Source of the DNA: Butyrivibrio proteoclasticus
Lineage (GTDB): Bacteria > Bacillota > Clostridia > Lachnospirales > Lachnospiraceae
Length of the DNA stretch: 64,000 nucleotides
Reading direction: 5' to 3'
Assembly (NCBI RefSeq): GCF_900115735.1
Contig: NZ_FOXO01000019.1
Coordinates: forward strand, 1 to 64,000
Positions within the stretch are counted from its first letter, which is position 1, and each line of letters opens with the position of its first letter. The notes beneath the pieces are model-generated. The model was not told the DNA's origin. It made no database searches and saw only the letters and a list, made by a program, of their open reading frames with translations. Shown in pieces: positions 43,037 through 52,153 of this stretch. The position numbers were made by a program, and so were the translations under genes.

Positions 43037-44878
43037 ATGAGAGTATTAGGAATTTCAGCACTATACCATGATTCTTCAGCTGCTTTATTAGAAGATGGAA
43101 AGATTATAGCGGCAGTTCAAGAAGAAAGATATACGAGGATAAAACATGATCCATCTTTGCCGAAAAATAGCATCAAGTATTGCCTAAATGAAGGAAAGTG
43201 TAGATTAGAAGATCTTGATGCAATAGTATTTTATGACAATCCCTTTTTAACATTAAATCGCTTCATTTCAAATTGTTTATTTGTGGGGCATGATTGTCAA
43301 GATTTATTAAACCACTCTTTAGATTCGTTACTATTAAAAAAAATTTGGGTTGAAGACGATTTAAGAGAATTACTTGGGACAAATGCGTTGGGGAAAAATG
43401 ATAAATTGTTTTTTTCTAAACATCACATATCACATGCGTCATCAGCATTTTACCCTTCGCCATACCCAAATGCTGCTATTATAACTGTAGATGGTGTTGG
43501 AGAATGGACAACTACTGCAATTGGATATGGAAATAATGAAACTATACTATTAGATCAAGTGATAGAATATCCGCATTCTATAGGGTTGTTGTATAGTGCT
43601 TTTACATATTTTACAGGTTTCAGAGTGAATTATGGGGATTATAAGTTAATGGGGTTAGCGCCATATGGAGAACCCACGTATTATAAATTAATTAAAGAAA
43701 ATTTGATAGATATAAAGGATGATGGATCGTATCGCTTAAATCTTGACTATTTTGGATATATGTATGGTAGGGAAATGACAAATGAATCGTTTGAAAGACT
43801 ATTTAATGGTAAAAGACGCAAGCCTGAAAGTGAGATTACAAAAAGAGAGGCAGATATGGCTGCTTCAATCCAGAAAGTTGTTGAGGAAGTCATCGTAAAA
43901 ATGGCAATACATGCAAAGAAAAAATATGGAGCTGTTACGGATAATTTGGTTATGGCAGGAGGTGTTGCACTTAATTGTGTAGCAAATGGTGTTCTTAAAC
44001 GCGAGAATATATTTAATAATATTTGGGTCCAACCTGCTGCTGGTGATGCAGGTGGAGCGTTAGGGGCAGCTTACTATTATTATTATACCAATTCAAATAT
44101 AAAGCGAGTATGTGATGGGGTTAATAGTATTCAAAAAGGATCATTTTGGGGACCATCATATGATGATGATTGTATTAAAAGATATCTAGATGAAAAAGGA
44201 TATAAATATTATAAATATGATGACGGACAGCTAATAAAAACAATAGCAGATTTTCTTGATGAGGAAATGGTAATTGGATTAGCTAGGGGAAGAATGGAGT
44301 ATGGTCCAAGAGCGTTAGGAAATAGAAGTATAATTGCAGACCCACGTTCAGAAAGTATGCAGAAAAAATTGAACCTAAAAATAAAGCATAGAGAGTCATT
44401 TAGGCCGTTTGCACCGGCTGTATTATCATATCGAGAAAAAGATTATTTTACTGATACTGTAAATAATCCATATATGCTGTTTTGTACGTATATAAGAGAT
44501 GAAATAAAGAATGATTTTTGCTTAAAAGAAGAAATGGAAAAAAATCATGAAAATATGATTCCTGTTATTGAAATGAAACGTTCATCTGTACCAGCGGTAA
44601 CTCATGTAGATTATTCAGCAAGGGTTCAAACCGTGGATAAAGCAATAAATCCGTTCTTTTATGAATTGATAAAAAAGTTTGAAGAAAAAACTGGGTGTGG
44701 AATGGTTGTAAATACATCATTTAATGTTAGAGGTGAACCTATTGTTCTTACGCCTAAAGATGCGTGCATATGCTTCATGTCTACAGATATGGATGTTTTA
44801 GTGCTTGGAAATTATCTTTTGATAAAAGAAGAACAAGATGTGAAAATAGAGGAGTCGGCAATATATGAGCTTGATTAA
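43037..44878 (+). CDS. Carbamoyltransferase (NodU/CmcH family)
   Basis: A 613-residue protein with MRVLGISALYHDSSAALLED at the start, HHISHASSAFYPSPY near 130-145, VDGVGEWTT, MAGGVALNCVANG near 310, and the C-terminal domain with RMEYGPRALGNRSIIADPR and NTSFNVRGEPIV. These are the Kae1-like and carbamoyl-phosphate-using domains of O-carbamoyltransferases that modify sugars and antibiotics. Placed straight after the phosphonate genes, it may carbamoylate the hydroxyl of hydroxyethylphosphonate or a sugar. Its last 14 bases overlap the next small ORF. Confidence 0.9.
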   Translation: MRVLGISALYHDSSAALLEDGKIIAAVQEERYTRIKHDPSLPKNSIKYCLNEGKCRLEDLDAIVFYDNPFLTLNRFISNCLFVGHDCQDLLNHSLDSLLLKKIWVEDDLRELLGTNALGKNDKLFFSKHHISHASSAFYPSPYPNAAIITVDGVGEWTTTAIGYGNNETILLDQVIEYPHSIGLLYSAFTYFTGFRVNYGDYKLMGLAPYGEPTYYKLIKENLIDIKDDGSYRLNLDYFGYMYGREMTNESFERLFNGKRRKPESEITKREADMAASIQKVVEEVIVKMAIHAKKKYGAVTDNLVMAGGVALNCVANGVLKRENIFNNIWVQPAAGDAGGALGAAYYYYYTNSNIKRVCDGVNSIQKGSFWGPSYDDDCIKRYLDEKGYKYYKYDDGQLIKTIADFLDEEMVIGLARGRMEYGPRALGNRSIIADPRSESMQKKLNLKIKHRESFRPFAPAVLSYREKDYFTDTVNNPYMLFCTYIRDEIKNDFCLKEEMEKNHENMIPVIEMKRSSVPAVTHVDYSARVQTVDKAINPFFYELIKKFEEKTGCGMVVNTSFNVRGEPIVLTPKDACICFMSTDMDVLVLGNYLLIKEEQDVKIEESAIYELD

Positions 44879-45194
44879 TGAAAATGATTTGACGGTTATT
44901 ATAAATTACATCAATAGGGTGGAGAAAAAGGAAATTTTCAAGCAGATTGATAAAAATGCAGAGAGTTATTATCAAGAATGTAAATCAGATAATAATCTCG
45001 TTTATATTGAAGAAAAAACAATAGATTGTTTCAAACAAATGGTTACTAGTGATAGAGATGAAGATAATCTGGAATTAGTCAACATCCTATTAAAAATAAG
45101 CTTTAAATATCATTTATCGAAAGAACATAGTTCTTTTAATAGAATGGATTCTAACACAAAAGGGAAAATGCCGGATTATATATACGCGATGTAA
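44865..45194 (+). CDS. Small protein of unknown function
   Basis: 109 residues, mostly charged and helical (MSLINENDLTVIINYINRVEKKE ...), no cysteine pair, membrane segment or motif I recognise. The ATG overlaps the carbamoyltransferase by 14 bp, and GAGGAGT lies just before it, so it looks translationally coupled and real. It may be a partner or adaptor of the carbamoyltransferase, on position alone. Confidence 0.55.
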   Translation: MSLINENDLTVIINYINRVEKKEIFKQIDKNAESYYQECKSDNNLVYIEEKTIDCFKQMVTSDRDEDNLELVNILLKISFKYHLSKEHSSFNRMDSNTKGKMPDYIYAM

Positions 45195-45284
45195 TCTGAG
45201 CAATTATTATAGATAAACAGAAACCATATTTTATACTGCGCTTCTTTACCACGATAAGCTTAGTATGATCAACAAAGGAGTTCT

Positions 45285-46991
45285 ATGTTAAGGTTATTAC
45301 ACGATGTTGATGAAAAATACAAAAAAAAGCATATTTATATTTGGCATACAAATAAGGAATCATTAGATGTTCTTGCAAAGCTTGTGCTGAGCAGAATAAA
45401 AGTAGTCGGTTTCGTAACGGAAGAATCCGAATATGTGGGTAAAACTATTCTATGCATTCCTGTTTTCTCACTAAATGAATGTATAAATGATCCTCAATGC
45501 GTGGTAATCGTAAATGAGTTTTATAAAAGCGTTTTAAAATATAAGGATACAATTTGTATAGTTCAATTAAAAGACATATATTCATTTCGCTTAAGTGGGA
45601 AAAAAGTGCATATTTTCGGTGCTGGTGATTACTCGGATATAGTATTAAGGCAGTTAAACCTGAACAATGTGGATATAGATTCTTATATAGTTAGTTCAGA
45701 TAATGAAAAAAAGATAAAAAACGATAAGATGGTTAATGTTTATAAAAGAGAGAACTATTCTGAAGATGATGTAATAGTAATTGGTGTAAAAAAAGAGGAG
45801 GCTTTATCTGAAATATATGAGGTTTTAGATGATTGTATTTGCGACATATATACAGATATTATATGGACAGATGCTGGAATTCATAATGGAAATTTGATGC
45901 TTGTAATAGAAAAAGCTTTGAAAGAAGAAAGAAAAGTATATTTATGTGCTAATAATAGTATTCATTCTCAATATATTAAAGCAGTTTTTGAAGAATTTGG
46001 TATTGTAATGAATCAAATCAATGTAGAAGGTGATTGTGGGATATCTAGTATATGGGATGTTGATGAGATTAAAGATTCTACGGTAATTGTTGATGAATTT
46101 GATAAGCAGAGACGATGGTATTTTTTAGAAATCTTATATTCTTTAGGTTTTAAATTAAAGGATTTGAATTTTGCAGCTATACAAGAGTACACATTGGGAA
46201 AAGATTTTTTTAATGGAAAAATTCGTTATGTAGCTGACCCCCTCATATCATACAGTTATGTTTTTCATGATACAACAAATTCTCTTTGGTCGATTTGCGG
46301 TGATGAGAATGATTCATCATACAAAATTATGGTATTAGGCGGATCTACAACTCATGATGGATATTATAGTATTAAAAGCTGGGCACGCCGTCTGTGGGAA
46401 CGATTAAATAATAAAAATAAAAAATGTACTTTTTATATTGGCGCCCAAAGTGGAGCAAAAGTAGCTGATGAATTATTTATTTTGTTAAGAGATGGTTACT
46501 ATATCAAACCGGATTTAGTAATATCTTTTAGTGGAACAAATGATATGTTAGATACCGATTTAAATAGATTTAATGAGTGGAGATGGTATGAGTTTTTAAG
46601 AAATGAAATGGAAGAAAAAGAAATAAATACAGGGCTCGTAAGAGATGAAGGGGCATATCACTATTGGAAAAGAATCCAGAAAATTATCAAGGATTATTCT
46701 GAATCAATTGGTGCAAAATATTTGGGGATATTACAACCTAATAATTTTTATATGGAAAATATGAGTTTGTCGGAAAAAATGATGTTCGAGAGAGAAATAT
46801 ATTTAGAATCCTCAAAAGATTTTTTTATTAAATCCCAAAATGATATGGAAATGATACTTAATTTATTTAGTATATTCCACCATGTAAACGGAATGTATAT
46901 AGATTTTTGTCATTATTCTGAAGATGGAGTCGATAGAATTCTTGATTCTGTGGAAGAAAAAGTGTTAATGATGCTGTTTGAACAGTTTTAA
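45285..46991 (+). CDS. SGNH/GDSL hydrolase with N-terminal Rossmann modules
   Basis: 568 residues. The first 200 hold two copies of the cluster's Rossmann module: HIYIWHTNKESLDVLAKL (about 16) and VHIFGAGDYSDIVLRQL (about 106); a third, degenerate strand-helix unit follows (VYLCANNSIHSQYIKAVF). From about 335 there is an SGNH domain: IMVLGGSTTHDGYYS (Ser block), FIG/GAQSGAKVADE (Gly), SFSGTNDM (Asn) and DFCHYSEDG (Asp-x-x-His). SGNH proteins in glycan clusters are acyl-esterases or acyl-transferases. Ribosome site AAAGGAG. Confidence 0.75.
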   Translation: MLRLLHDVDEKYKKKHIYIWHTNKESLDVLAKLVLSRIKVVGFVTEESEYVGKTILCIPVFSLNECINDPQCVVIVNEFYKSVLKYKDTICIVQLKDIYSFRLSGKKVHIFGAGDYSDIVLRQLNLNNVDIDSYIVSSDNEKKIKNDKMVNVYKRENYSEDDVIVIGVKKEEALSEIYEVLDDCICDIYTDIIWTDAGIHNGNLMLVIEKALKEERKVYLCANNSIHSQYIKAVFEEFGIVMNQINVEGDCGISSIWDVDEIKDSTVIVDEFDKQRRWYFLEILYSLGFKLKDLNFAAIQEYTLGKDFFNGKIRYVADPLISYSYVFHDTTNSLWSICGDENDSSYKIMVLGGSTTHDGYYSIKSWARRLWERLNNKNKKCTFYIGAQSGAKVADELFILLRDGYYIKPDLVISFSGTNDMLDTDLNRFNEWRWYEFLRNEMEEKEINTGLVRDEGAYHYWKRIQKIIKDYSESIGAKYLGILQPNNFYMENMSLSEKMMFEREIYLESSKDFFIKSQNDMEMILNLFSIFHHVNGMYIDFCHYSEDGVDRILDSVEEKVLMMLFEQF

Positions 46992-47302
46992 CAAAAAAGA
47001 GGCTTTCTGTAGATAATTACTTACAATCAATGTTAAATATAGCGCCATACTGATTATGGTATTATTACTTAGAAAAACATAAAAAACTGTATAGCGCCAC
47101 ACTAATGAAAAATGGCATCAAGAGTTTGAAAAATTATTGTAAAAATTTGAGAACAAATAATGACAGCAGATGATGCTATTTATTGCGTTTTGTTTATCAC
47201 ATCCTTTCGATAAGTGGAATAAGAGCAGATAAAGAGAGTTAATTACAGAAGGAAGGGGTAAGGGAAAGCTAAAAGATAAATTGAGCTAATCCCATAAAGA
47301 AC
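46992..47302. other. Noncoding gap with a 14-bp imperfect repeat
   Basis: About 310 bp without a convincing ORF. TATAGCGCCATACT (47038) and TATAGCGCCACACT (47090) are near-identical and 52 bp apart, followed by poor frames. It could be a decayed insertion or an internal promoter region; no hairpin terminator is visible. Confidence 0.4.
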
Positions 47303-48559
47303 ATGAAATATAATAAGACACCGGTAGTGATCTTTTGCTATTCCAGAGAAGATAAGTTACGAAGATTGATAGAATCTCTCAAAGAATGTAATCATTCGAC
47401 GTATTATGATGTTTTTTTCTTCTGTGATGCACCGAGTTATAAAAGACCAGACGATCAAAAAAAAGTATACGCAGTTCAAGAATATATAAAGATTGTTGAG
47501 AGAGAAAAGTTTTTCCACTCCGTAACACATTTCTTTTCAGAGGAACATTTGGGCTGCAGAAAGTCAGTGATAAATGGCGTTAGTAAGATTATTGGGCAAT
47601 ATGGTAAGGTTATAGATTTAGAAGATGATTTGATTGTTTCAAAGGACTTTTTGGACTATATGGAGGAAGGACTAAGAGTTTTTGAAAATAACAAAGAAGT
47701 TTGGTCCATTTCAGGATTAACTTTTCCTTTAAAATCTTTAGGGTTATTAAAAACGGATTTCTATTTACATGGTCGTGGTAATTCCTGTGGCTTTGCAACG
47801 TGGAAAGATAGATGGGAGCTAGTAGATTGGGATTTGAAGGACTATGATAGCTTTAAGGGTGATTATTCTCTTCAAGATAGATTTAGTGAACGCGGATATG
47901 ACATGCCGTATCTTTTAAAACAGCAAAAGGAAGGATTTTTAGATTCGTGGGCTATTGAGTGGGATTATTGTCAGTTTAAGCATGAAATGAAAACGGTCTA
48001 TCCGGTTAAGAGCAGAGTATATCATTGTGGGGAAGACGGAACACATGTGTCAGAAGATATTCCCCAGCAGGCCATAGATTTATCAGAGGCGGTTTACTCG
48101 TTTGAGAGTATCACAGAAAACAAAGAGATTGATGAGGAATATAGGGAGTTGTTCTGGAAACTAAAAGATTATGAGAATTTCAAAAATCTAAGTCCAGAAA
48201 ATTCTAAATGGCATGAATATTACAAGATTTTAAACAATTGGATGATTCTAAAGGAAAAAGAAATATCTATATGTCAGTACTTCAAAGCAAACAGAATGAA
48301 AAGAATTGCGATATATGGTGCAGGCGATCTTGCAAAGCATCTTATCCATGAGATTCGAAAAGAGGGACTAGATGTAGTATGCTTAATTGACAAGAATAAG
48401 AAAAATCCCATAGATGGAGTTTATATTATTGCGCCAAGTGATATTATTCCGGAGTGTGATGTAATTGTGATTACGCCTGTTATGGATTTTTATGATATAA
48501 GTAGGAGTATTGCAAAGCAAGCGACTGTTCCGGTGATTTCAATAGCAGAACTTGTTTGA
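47303..48559 (+). CDS. Glycosyltransferase with C-terminal Rossmann module
   Basis: 418 residues. The N-terminal part, TPVVIFCYSREDKLRRLIESL and VIDLEDDLIVSKDFLDYM (metal-binding E-D-D at about residue 112), is a GT-A enzyme of the group related to GNT-I-like transferases; 'WAIEWDYCQFKHEMKTVYPV' is the acceptor end. After a linker, residues about 325-418 are the shared module: IAIYGAGDLAKHLIHEI, VVCLIDKNKKNPIDG, VIVITPVMDFYDI. The module may hold a nucleotide or dock the enzyme in a complex. Confidence 0.78.
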   Translation: MKYNKTPVVIFCYSREDKLRRLIESLKECNHSTYYDVFFFCDAPSYKRPDDQKKVYAVQEYIKIVEREKFFHSVTHFFSEEHLGCRKSVINGVSKIIGQYGKVIDLEDDLIVSKDFLDYMEEGLRVFENNKEVWSISGLTFPLKSLGLLKTDFYLHGRGNSCGFATWKDRWELVDWDLKDYDSFKGDYSLQDRFSERGYDMPYLLKQQKEGFLDSWAIEWDYCQFKHEMKTVYPVKSRVYHCGEDGTHVSEDIPQQAIDLSEAVYSFESITENKEIDEEYRELFWKLKDYENFKNLSPENSKWHEYYKILNNWMILKEKEISICQYFKANRMKRIAIYGAGDLAKHLIHEIRKEGLDVVCLIDKNKKNPIDGVYIIAPSDIIPECDVIVITPVMDFYDISRSIAKQATVPVISIAELV

Positions 48560-48582
48560 TGGAAGAACGATGAGAATAAAGT

Positions 48583-49491
48583 ATGAGTGAGATTTTAACA
48601 TTATATTATCATAGAGTAAACGATCTAAAAAATGATTACAATCTTTTGGCAGTTATAAAGGAAAACTTCAAGCAACAAATGCTGTATTTGAAGAAAAATT
48701 ATAATATTGTTCGAGCAGATGATGATTGGGAATCTATTGATATTAATTCTGTATGTATAACATTTGATGACGGTTACAGGGATTTCTATTTAAATGTAAT
48801 TCCAATTATCAATGAAATAGAGATACCTGTAAGTATCTTTGTTACTGGTGGGATTGTTGAAGAAATACATGAGTTTTGGTGGGATGAATTGGAAGACTAT
48901 ATATTCTGTAACAATGAAAACAGTCATAGGTTCGAGTTGATTGATGATGAATATGGTTACACTTTTGACATGAGTAGTTACGCACACCAAAAAGATAGCT
49001 ATAATTCTATTCATTTCATGATGAAGAACCTGATTGATAGCAAAAAGAGGAGTCGATGGCTTGAGCAATTAAGGACATGGAGTAAAGCAGAACATAGAGT
49101 GGACGAGATTATGAATGTAGGAGAATTACAAGAAATAAGTCATAACCCTCTTATTACAATTGGCGCACATACAATGACACACCCATCATTAAAGACATTA
49201 AGTGGAGAAGAGCAGAGAAGTGAGATTTATAGATCAATAGAAACCATAGGGGATATTATTCAAAGAGAAGTATGTGTTTTTTCGTATCCATTCGGTCAGA
49301 AAGAGTTTGATTTTGATACAAATACGATAGCAATAGTTCGTGAACATGGGGTAGAGAAAGCGTTCAGCACTAATAGTGGTACATGGACTGCTGGAGAAGG
49401 AATGTATGACATTCCAAGGATATGTGTTCGCGATTGGGGATTGTGGGAATTCAAGGAGAAAATGAATGAGTTATGGGGCAAACGACAATGA
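48583..49491 (+). CDS. Polysaccharide deacetylase (NodB-like, CE4)
   Basis: 302 residues with LYYHRVND near the start, CITFDDGYRDFY near 57-66 (catalytic and metal Asp), and GAHTMTHPSLKTLSGEEQ (metal His pair) near 195-210, then VFSYPFGQKE. This is a complete CE4 domain; no signal peptide is seen, so it acts on cytoplasmic lipid-linked or nucleotide-linked sugars. Its end overlaps the next gene by 26 bp. Confidence 0.88.
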   Translation: MSEILTLYYHRVNDLKNDYNLLAVIKENFKQQMLYLKKNYNIVRADDDWESIDINSVCITFDDGYRDFYLNVIPIINEIEIPVSIFVTGGIVEEIHEFWWDELEDYIFCNNENSHRFELIDDEYGYTFDMSSYAHQKDSYNSIHFMMKNLIDSKKRSRWLEQLRTWSKAEHRVDEIMNVGELQEISHNPLITIGAHTMTHPSLKTLSGEEQRSEIYRSIETIGDIIQREVCVFSYPFGQKEFDFDTNTIAIVREHGVEKAFSTNSGTWTAGEGMYDIPRICVRDWGLWEFKEKMNELWGKRQ

Positions 49492-50140
49492 ATTGATTTA
49501 TAGAATTAAAAAAATGCAGACATCTCCGGTGAGTAGAGTATTTGGACTAGATAGGGGAACGGCAATTGATCGAATATACATAGAATCATTTCTTGATGAA
49601 TGCAGAGAAAAAATATTCGGTGACTGTCTGGAAATAGCAGAGGATACATACACTCGTAGGTATGGTGGAGACAAGGTGACGCATAGTATGAAACTTCATT
49701 ATACTGACGATAAGAACGCTATAAGAGGAGATTTAGTCTCTGGGGATGGTATAGAAGAGTGTATTGTTGATTGTGCAATAATTACTCAGACAATGATGTT
49801 TGTCAAAGATGTAAGAAAATGTGTAACTAATATATACCGCATGTTAAAGCCAGGAGGGCATGCTTTGCTAACTGTGTCCGGTATTTCTCAGGTTTCTACT
49901 TATGATCGAGATAGATGGGGACATTTTTATGGCTTTTACGAAGATGGAATTCATGAGCTGTTTGATTCGGTCTTTGGAAGAGATAATGTCAATGTCAAGA
50001 CCTACGGAAATGTTAAGACAGCAATTGCCTTTTTATATGGGTTATGTGCCGAGGATTTAAGTGCCGAGGATTTTAAGTTTATCGATAAAGATTATCCTGT
50101 TATTTATGGAATAGATGCTAAGAAAGTGAATAGTTTATGA
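49466..50140 (+). CDS. SAM-dependent methyltransferase-like protein
   Basis: 224 residues. CDCAIITQTMMFVKDVRK and IYRMLKPGGHALLTVSGIS (about 130-145) are motifs II-III of class I methyltransferases. The SAM-binding first strand is EIAED-like (GDCLEIAEDTY, residues 48-58) instead of the usual E-x-G-x-G-x-G, a form often seen in glycan-cluster methyltransferases. It is translationally coupled on both sides: a 26-bp overlap before, 4 bp after. Confidence 0.7.
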   Translation: MSYGANDNELIYRIKKMQTSPVSRVFGLDRGTAIDRIYIESFLDECREKIFGDCLEIAEDTYTRRYGGDKVTHSMKLHYTDDKNAIRGDLVSGDGIEECIVDCAIITQTMMFVKDVRKCVTNIYRMLKPGGHALLTVSGISQVSTYDRDRWGHFYGFYEDGIHELFDSVFGRDNVNVKTYGNVKTAIAFLYGLCAEDLSAEDFKFIDKDYPVIYGIDAKKVNSL

Positions 50141-50454
50141 TACACATTGGCGATATAGTATATGACATTGAAAAAATGAAAAAGGCTGATAGTCTCCTGA
50201 TATACGGAGCAGGAAAGACAGGTATTCTGATATTGGATTATCTAAAAGTGAATGATTTATCGGATAGGGTTAAAGGGTTTATTGATAATTACCGATACGG
50301 TAGTTGTGTTTCGGGATATAAGATATATTCATTGAGCGATGCTGAAAAGATGTTTCCAAGTGGAGAAATACTTGTTGGAGGGGGCTATGCTCGAGAAATG
50401 TATTTGTCATTGGATTATAACGCAAGGCTAAGATCTCATTTGATTATTGTTTGA
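50137..50454 (+). CDS. Free-standing Rossmann module protein
   Basis: Only 105 residues, consisting of one complete module: SLLIYGAGKTGILILDYLK near residue 18-36, VKGFIDNYRYGSCVSGYKIY and EILVGGGYAREMYLSL. The module alone starts 4 bp inside the methyltransferase gene and is expressed with it. Because its fused relatives sit next to glycosyltransferase, methyltransferase and hydrolase domains, this protein probably works in trans with the methyltransferase. NAD binding is possible but unproven. Confidence 0.7.
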   Translation: MIHIGDIVYDIEKMKKADSLLIYGAGKTGILILDYLKVNDLSDRVKGFIDNYRYGSCVSGYKIYSLSDAEKMFPSGEILVGGGYAREMYLSLDYNARLRSHLIIV

Positions 50455-50470
50455 TTTAGGGGTAAGAATA

Positions 50471-50581
50471 ATGGATACATCAATAATCAGTCTCTTGGAA
50501 AGGCAAGTTGTGAAGCTGGCAGTTGTAGGAATGGGGTATGTTGGGCTGCCAATGGCTTACGCTTTTGCAAAAAAAGATTAA
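50471..50581 (+). pseudogene. N-terminal stub of a nucleotide-sugar dehydrogenase
   Basis: ATG 50471 reads MDTSIISLLERQVVKLAVV then GMGYVGLPMAYAFAKKD and stops at once. G-x-G-Y-V-G-L-P is the NAD-binding signature of UDP-glucose/UDP-ManNAc dehydrogenases (WecC/TviB group). Everything after residue 36 is missing. Too short for standard ORF calling. Confidence 0.75.
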
Positions 50582-50635
50582 AGTAGGGGCCTCAATGTTG
50601 AGGTTATAGCTTAAGAAGGGAATATACCGTGTAAA

Positions 50636-50836
50636 ATGATTAGAGCAATATGGATATGTACAATTATTATTCCTGAGTTTGCGGATGTATTTAATGTAAA
50701 AAAGGGCATCATTGAGGGATGGCTAAGTGGTATGTTTACCATTCTTAAGTCTAGTGATGATATGGTCATTGTACCAGGTCAAATTAAAGAGCTTTCAGGT
50801 GATTCCGTCGATTGGACTAGCAATGGACATTGGTAG
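50636..50836 (+). pseudogene. N-terminal stub of a GT4 glycosyltransferase
   Basis: 66 residues: IRAIWICTIIIPEFADVFNV then KKGIIEGWLSGMFTILKSS, the start of family 4 glycosyltransferases that begin 'WICN..LPEF...EGWLSGM'. It stops after the first Rossmann strands. With the neighbouring dehydrogenase stub it shows that a former sugar-acid branch was deleted here. Confidence 0.6.
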
Positions 50837-51381
50837 AGAAGGCGGGGGAACTAATTCAAAACATAAGCATCATCGGTATACTTCATTTGATGATGAAAGG
50901 ATAGCTGAATATAAGCTTCCACAAGAGGTTATCTTAGATCGGCGAATTGTCGAAGATACATTAGCCGTATTAAATGTTACAACGCAAAATGAATTGTACA
51001 AGTTTTATGATGGTCTTTACTACAATTGGATTAAAGCTGTTGTTACAGGCAATAGATTAGTTGATTATTTTAAGAATAATCATTATGAAAGTGTTTATAT
51101 ATACGGAACAGCACATGCTGGCGAATTATTATATGAACAGATTTCTTCGAATATTGACGTGAAAGGATTTGTTGTAGAGACAAAAGACAAAAGATAGTTT
51201 CTGTGATTTGAAAGTGTATGGTGTAGAAGAGGATTTATTAGATAAAGCTGTTCCTATTGTTATAACACCTGAACATGCTATGAAATACATTAGGCATTTA
51301 TTTAGGAGATTAGATATACGTAATCATATAATTCCCATAACACATATAGTTGAGGAGAGTATAGAAAAGCATGAAACTTGA
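50823..51381 (+). pseudogene. Frameshifted Rossmann-module gene (7-bp tandem duplication)
   Basis: From about 50823 the frame reads SFDDERIAEYKLPQEVIL..., then the module VYIYGTAHAGELLYEQI and GFVVETKDKR-stop. The stop is caused by GACAAAA repeated twice at 51179-51192. With one copy the frame reads VETKDSFCDLKVYGVEEDLL and continues IVITPEHAMKYIRHL to a stop at 51381, overlapping the next gene by 11 bp. The N-terminal part seems to be the end of a larger lost domain. It may be a reversible slippage site or simple decay. Confidence 0.65.
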
Positions 51382-52153
51382 TAGAGTTCGAGAGAAGTTG
51401 CTTAAAGAAAATTATATATCATTTACTACGGATTTGGATTGGGCACCGGAATGTGCTATAAAGGACACACTAGAAATGTTCGTTGGGAATAAAATCAGAC
51501 CAACTGTATTTATCACCCATACATCTGCTGAAGTCAAGAAATTTACTGAAGCAATAGATGTAGGTATTCATCCAAATCTTATAATGCCGAGTAGCCAAGG
51601 TAATAATCAGGAAGAGATTCTTGATTTCTGTTGTGGTTTAGTTTCCGATACAAAGGTTTTCAGGTGTCACAGATGGTATGCGAGCAATGATGTATACAAG
51701 TATCTATGGAACAAGGGATATAGATATGAGTCCAATCTATGTACAAACATGGATGTTGTTGGACCTTTTGCGCATCGGTCTGGTATGATTAGTTTCCCAG
51801 TTTTTTTTGAAGACGGTGCGCATATTGAACACAATAAAGAGCTGCAATATTCTCATTTTAAGGATTATTTTCGTAGAAACGGTTTGAAAGTGATTAATAT
51901 CCATCCAATGCATTATGCACTTAATACTCCGTATTTTTCATATACAAGAGGTATTAAAGATAGATTGTCAAGAGAAGAGTGGAACGGAATGGATGAAAGT
52001 CGGTTAAAAGAGTTGAAGTATGATGGGTTAGGAATTAGAGATTTTATAAATGACATGATTGAAGATGCTTTAAGTAATGGTGCGAAGGTTATTAGCCTTC
52101 TCGATGCCTATAAAATGTGTTTGGAGGGACAGGATGTACAACCTTCTTTATGA
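51371..52153 (+). CDS. Polysaccharide deacetylase-like protein
   Basis: 260 residues: ISFTTDLDWAPECAIKDTLE near 16-35 (T-x-D-L-D-W in place of TFDDG), RPTVFITHTSAEV, DVGIHPNLIMPSSQG, FRCHRWYASNDVYK and INIHPMHYALNTP. This matches the divergent deacetylase group that includes WbmS of Bordetella O-antigen clusters. Metal ligands D20, H88-region and H107 seem present. It overlaps the upstream frameshifted gene and shares ATGA with the next one. Confidence 0.7.
   Translation: MKLDRVREKLLKENYISFTTDLDWAPECAIKDTLEMFVGNKIRPTVFITHTSAEVKKFTEAIDVGIHPNLIMPSSQGNNQEEILDFCCGLVSDTKVFRCHRWYASNDVYKYLWNKGYRYESNLCTNMDVVGPFAHRSGMISFPVFFEDGAHIEHNKELQYSHFKDYFRRNGLKVINIHPMHYALNTPYFSYTRGIKDRLSREEWNGMDESRLKELKYDGLGIRDFINDMIEDALSNGAKVISLLDAYKMCLEGQDVQPSL

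Noticed and set aside
46992-47302. Small RNA or riboswitch in the gap
   Set aside because: No conserved riboswitch core or stable hairpin is visible, only a 14-bp imperfect repeat.
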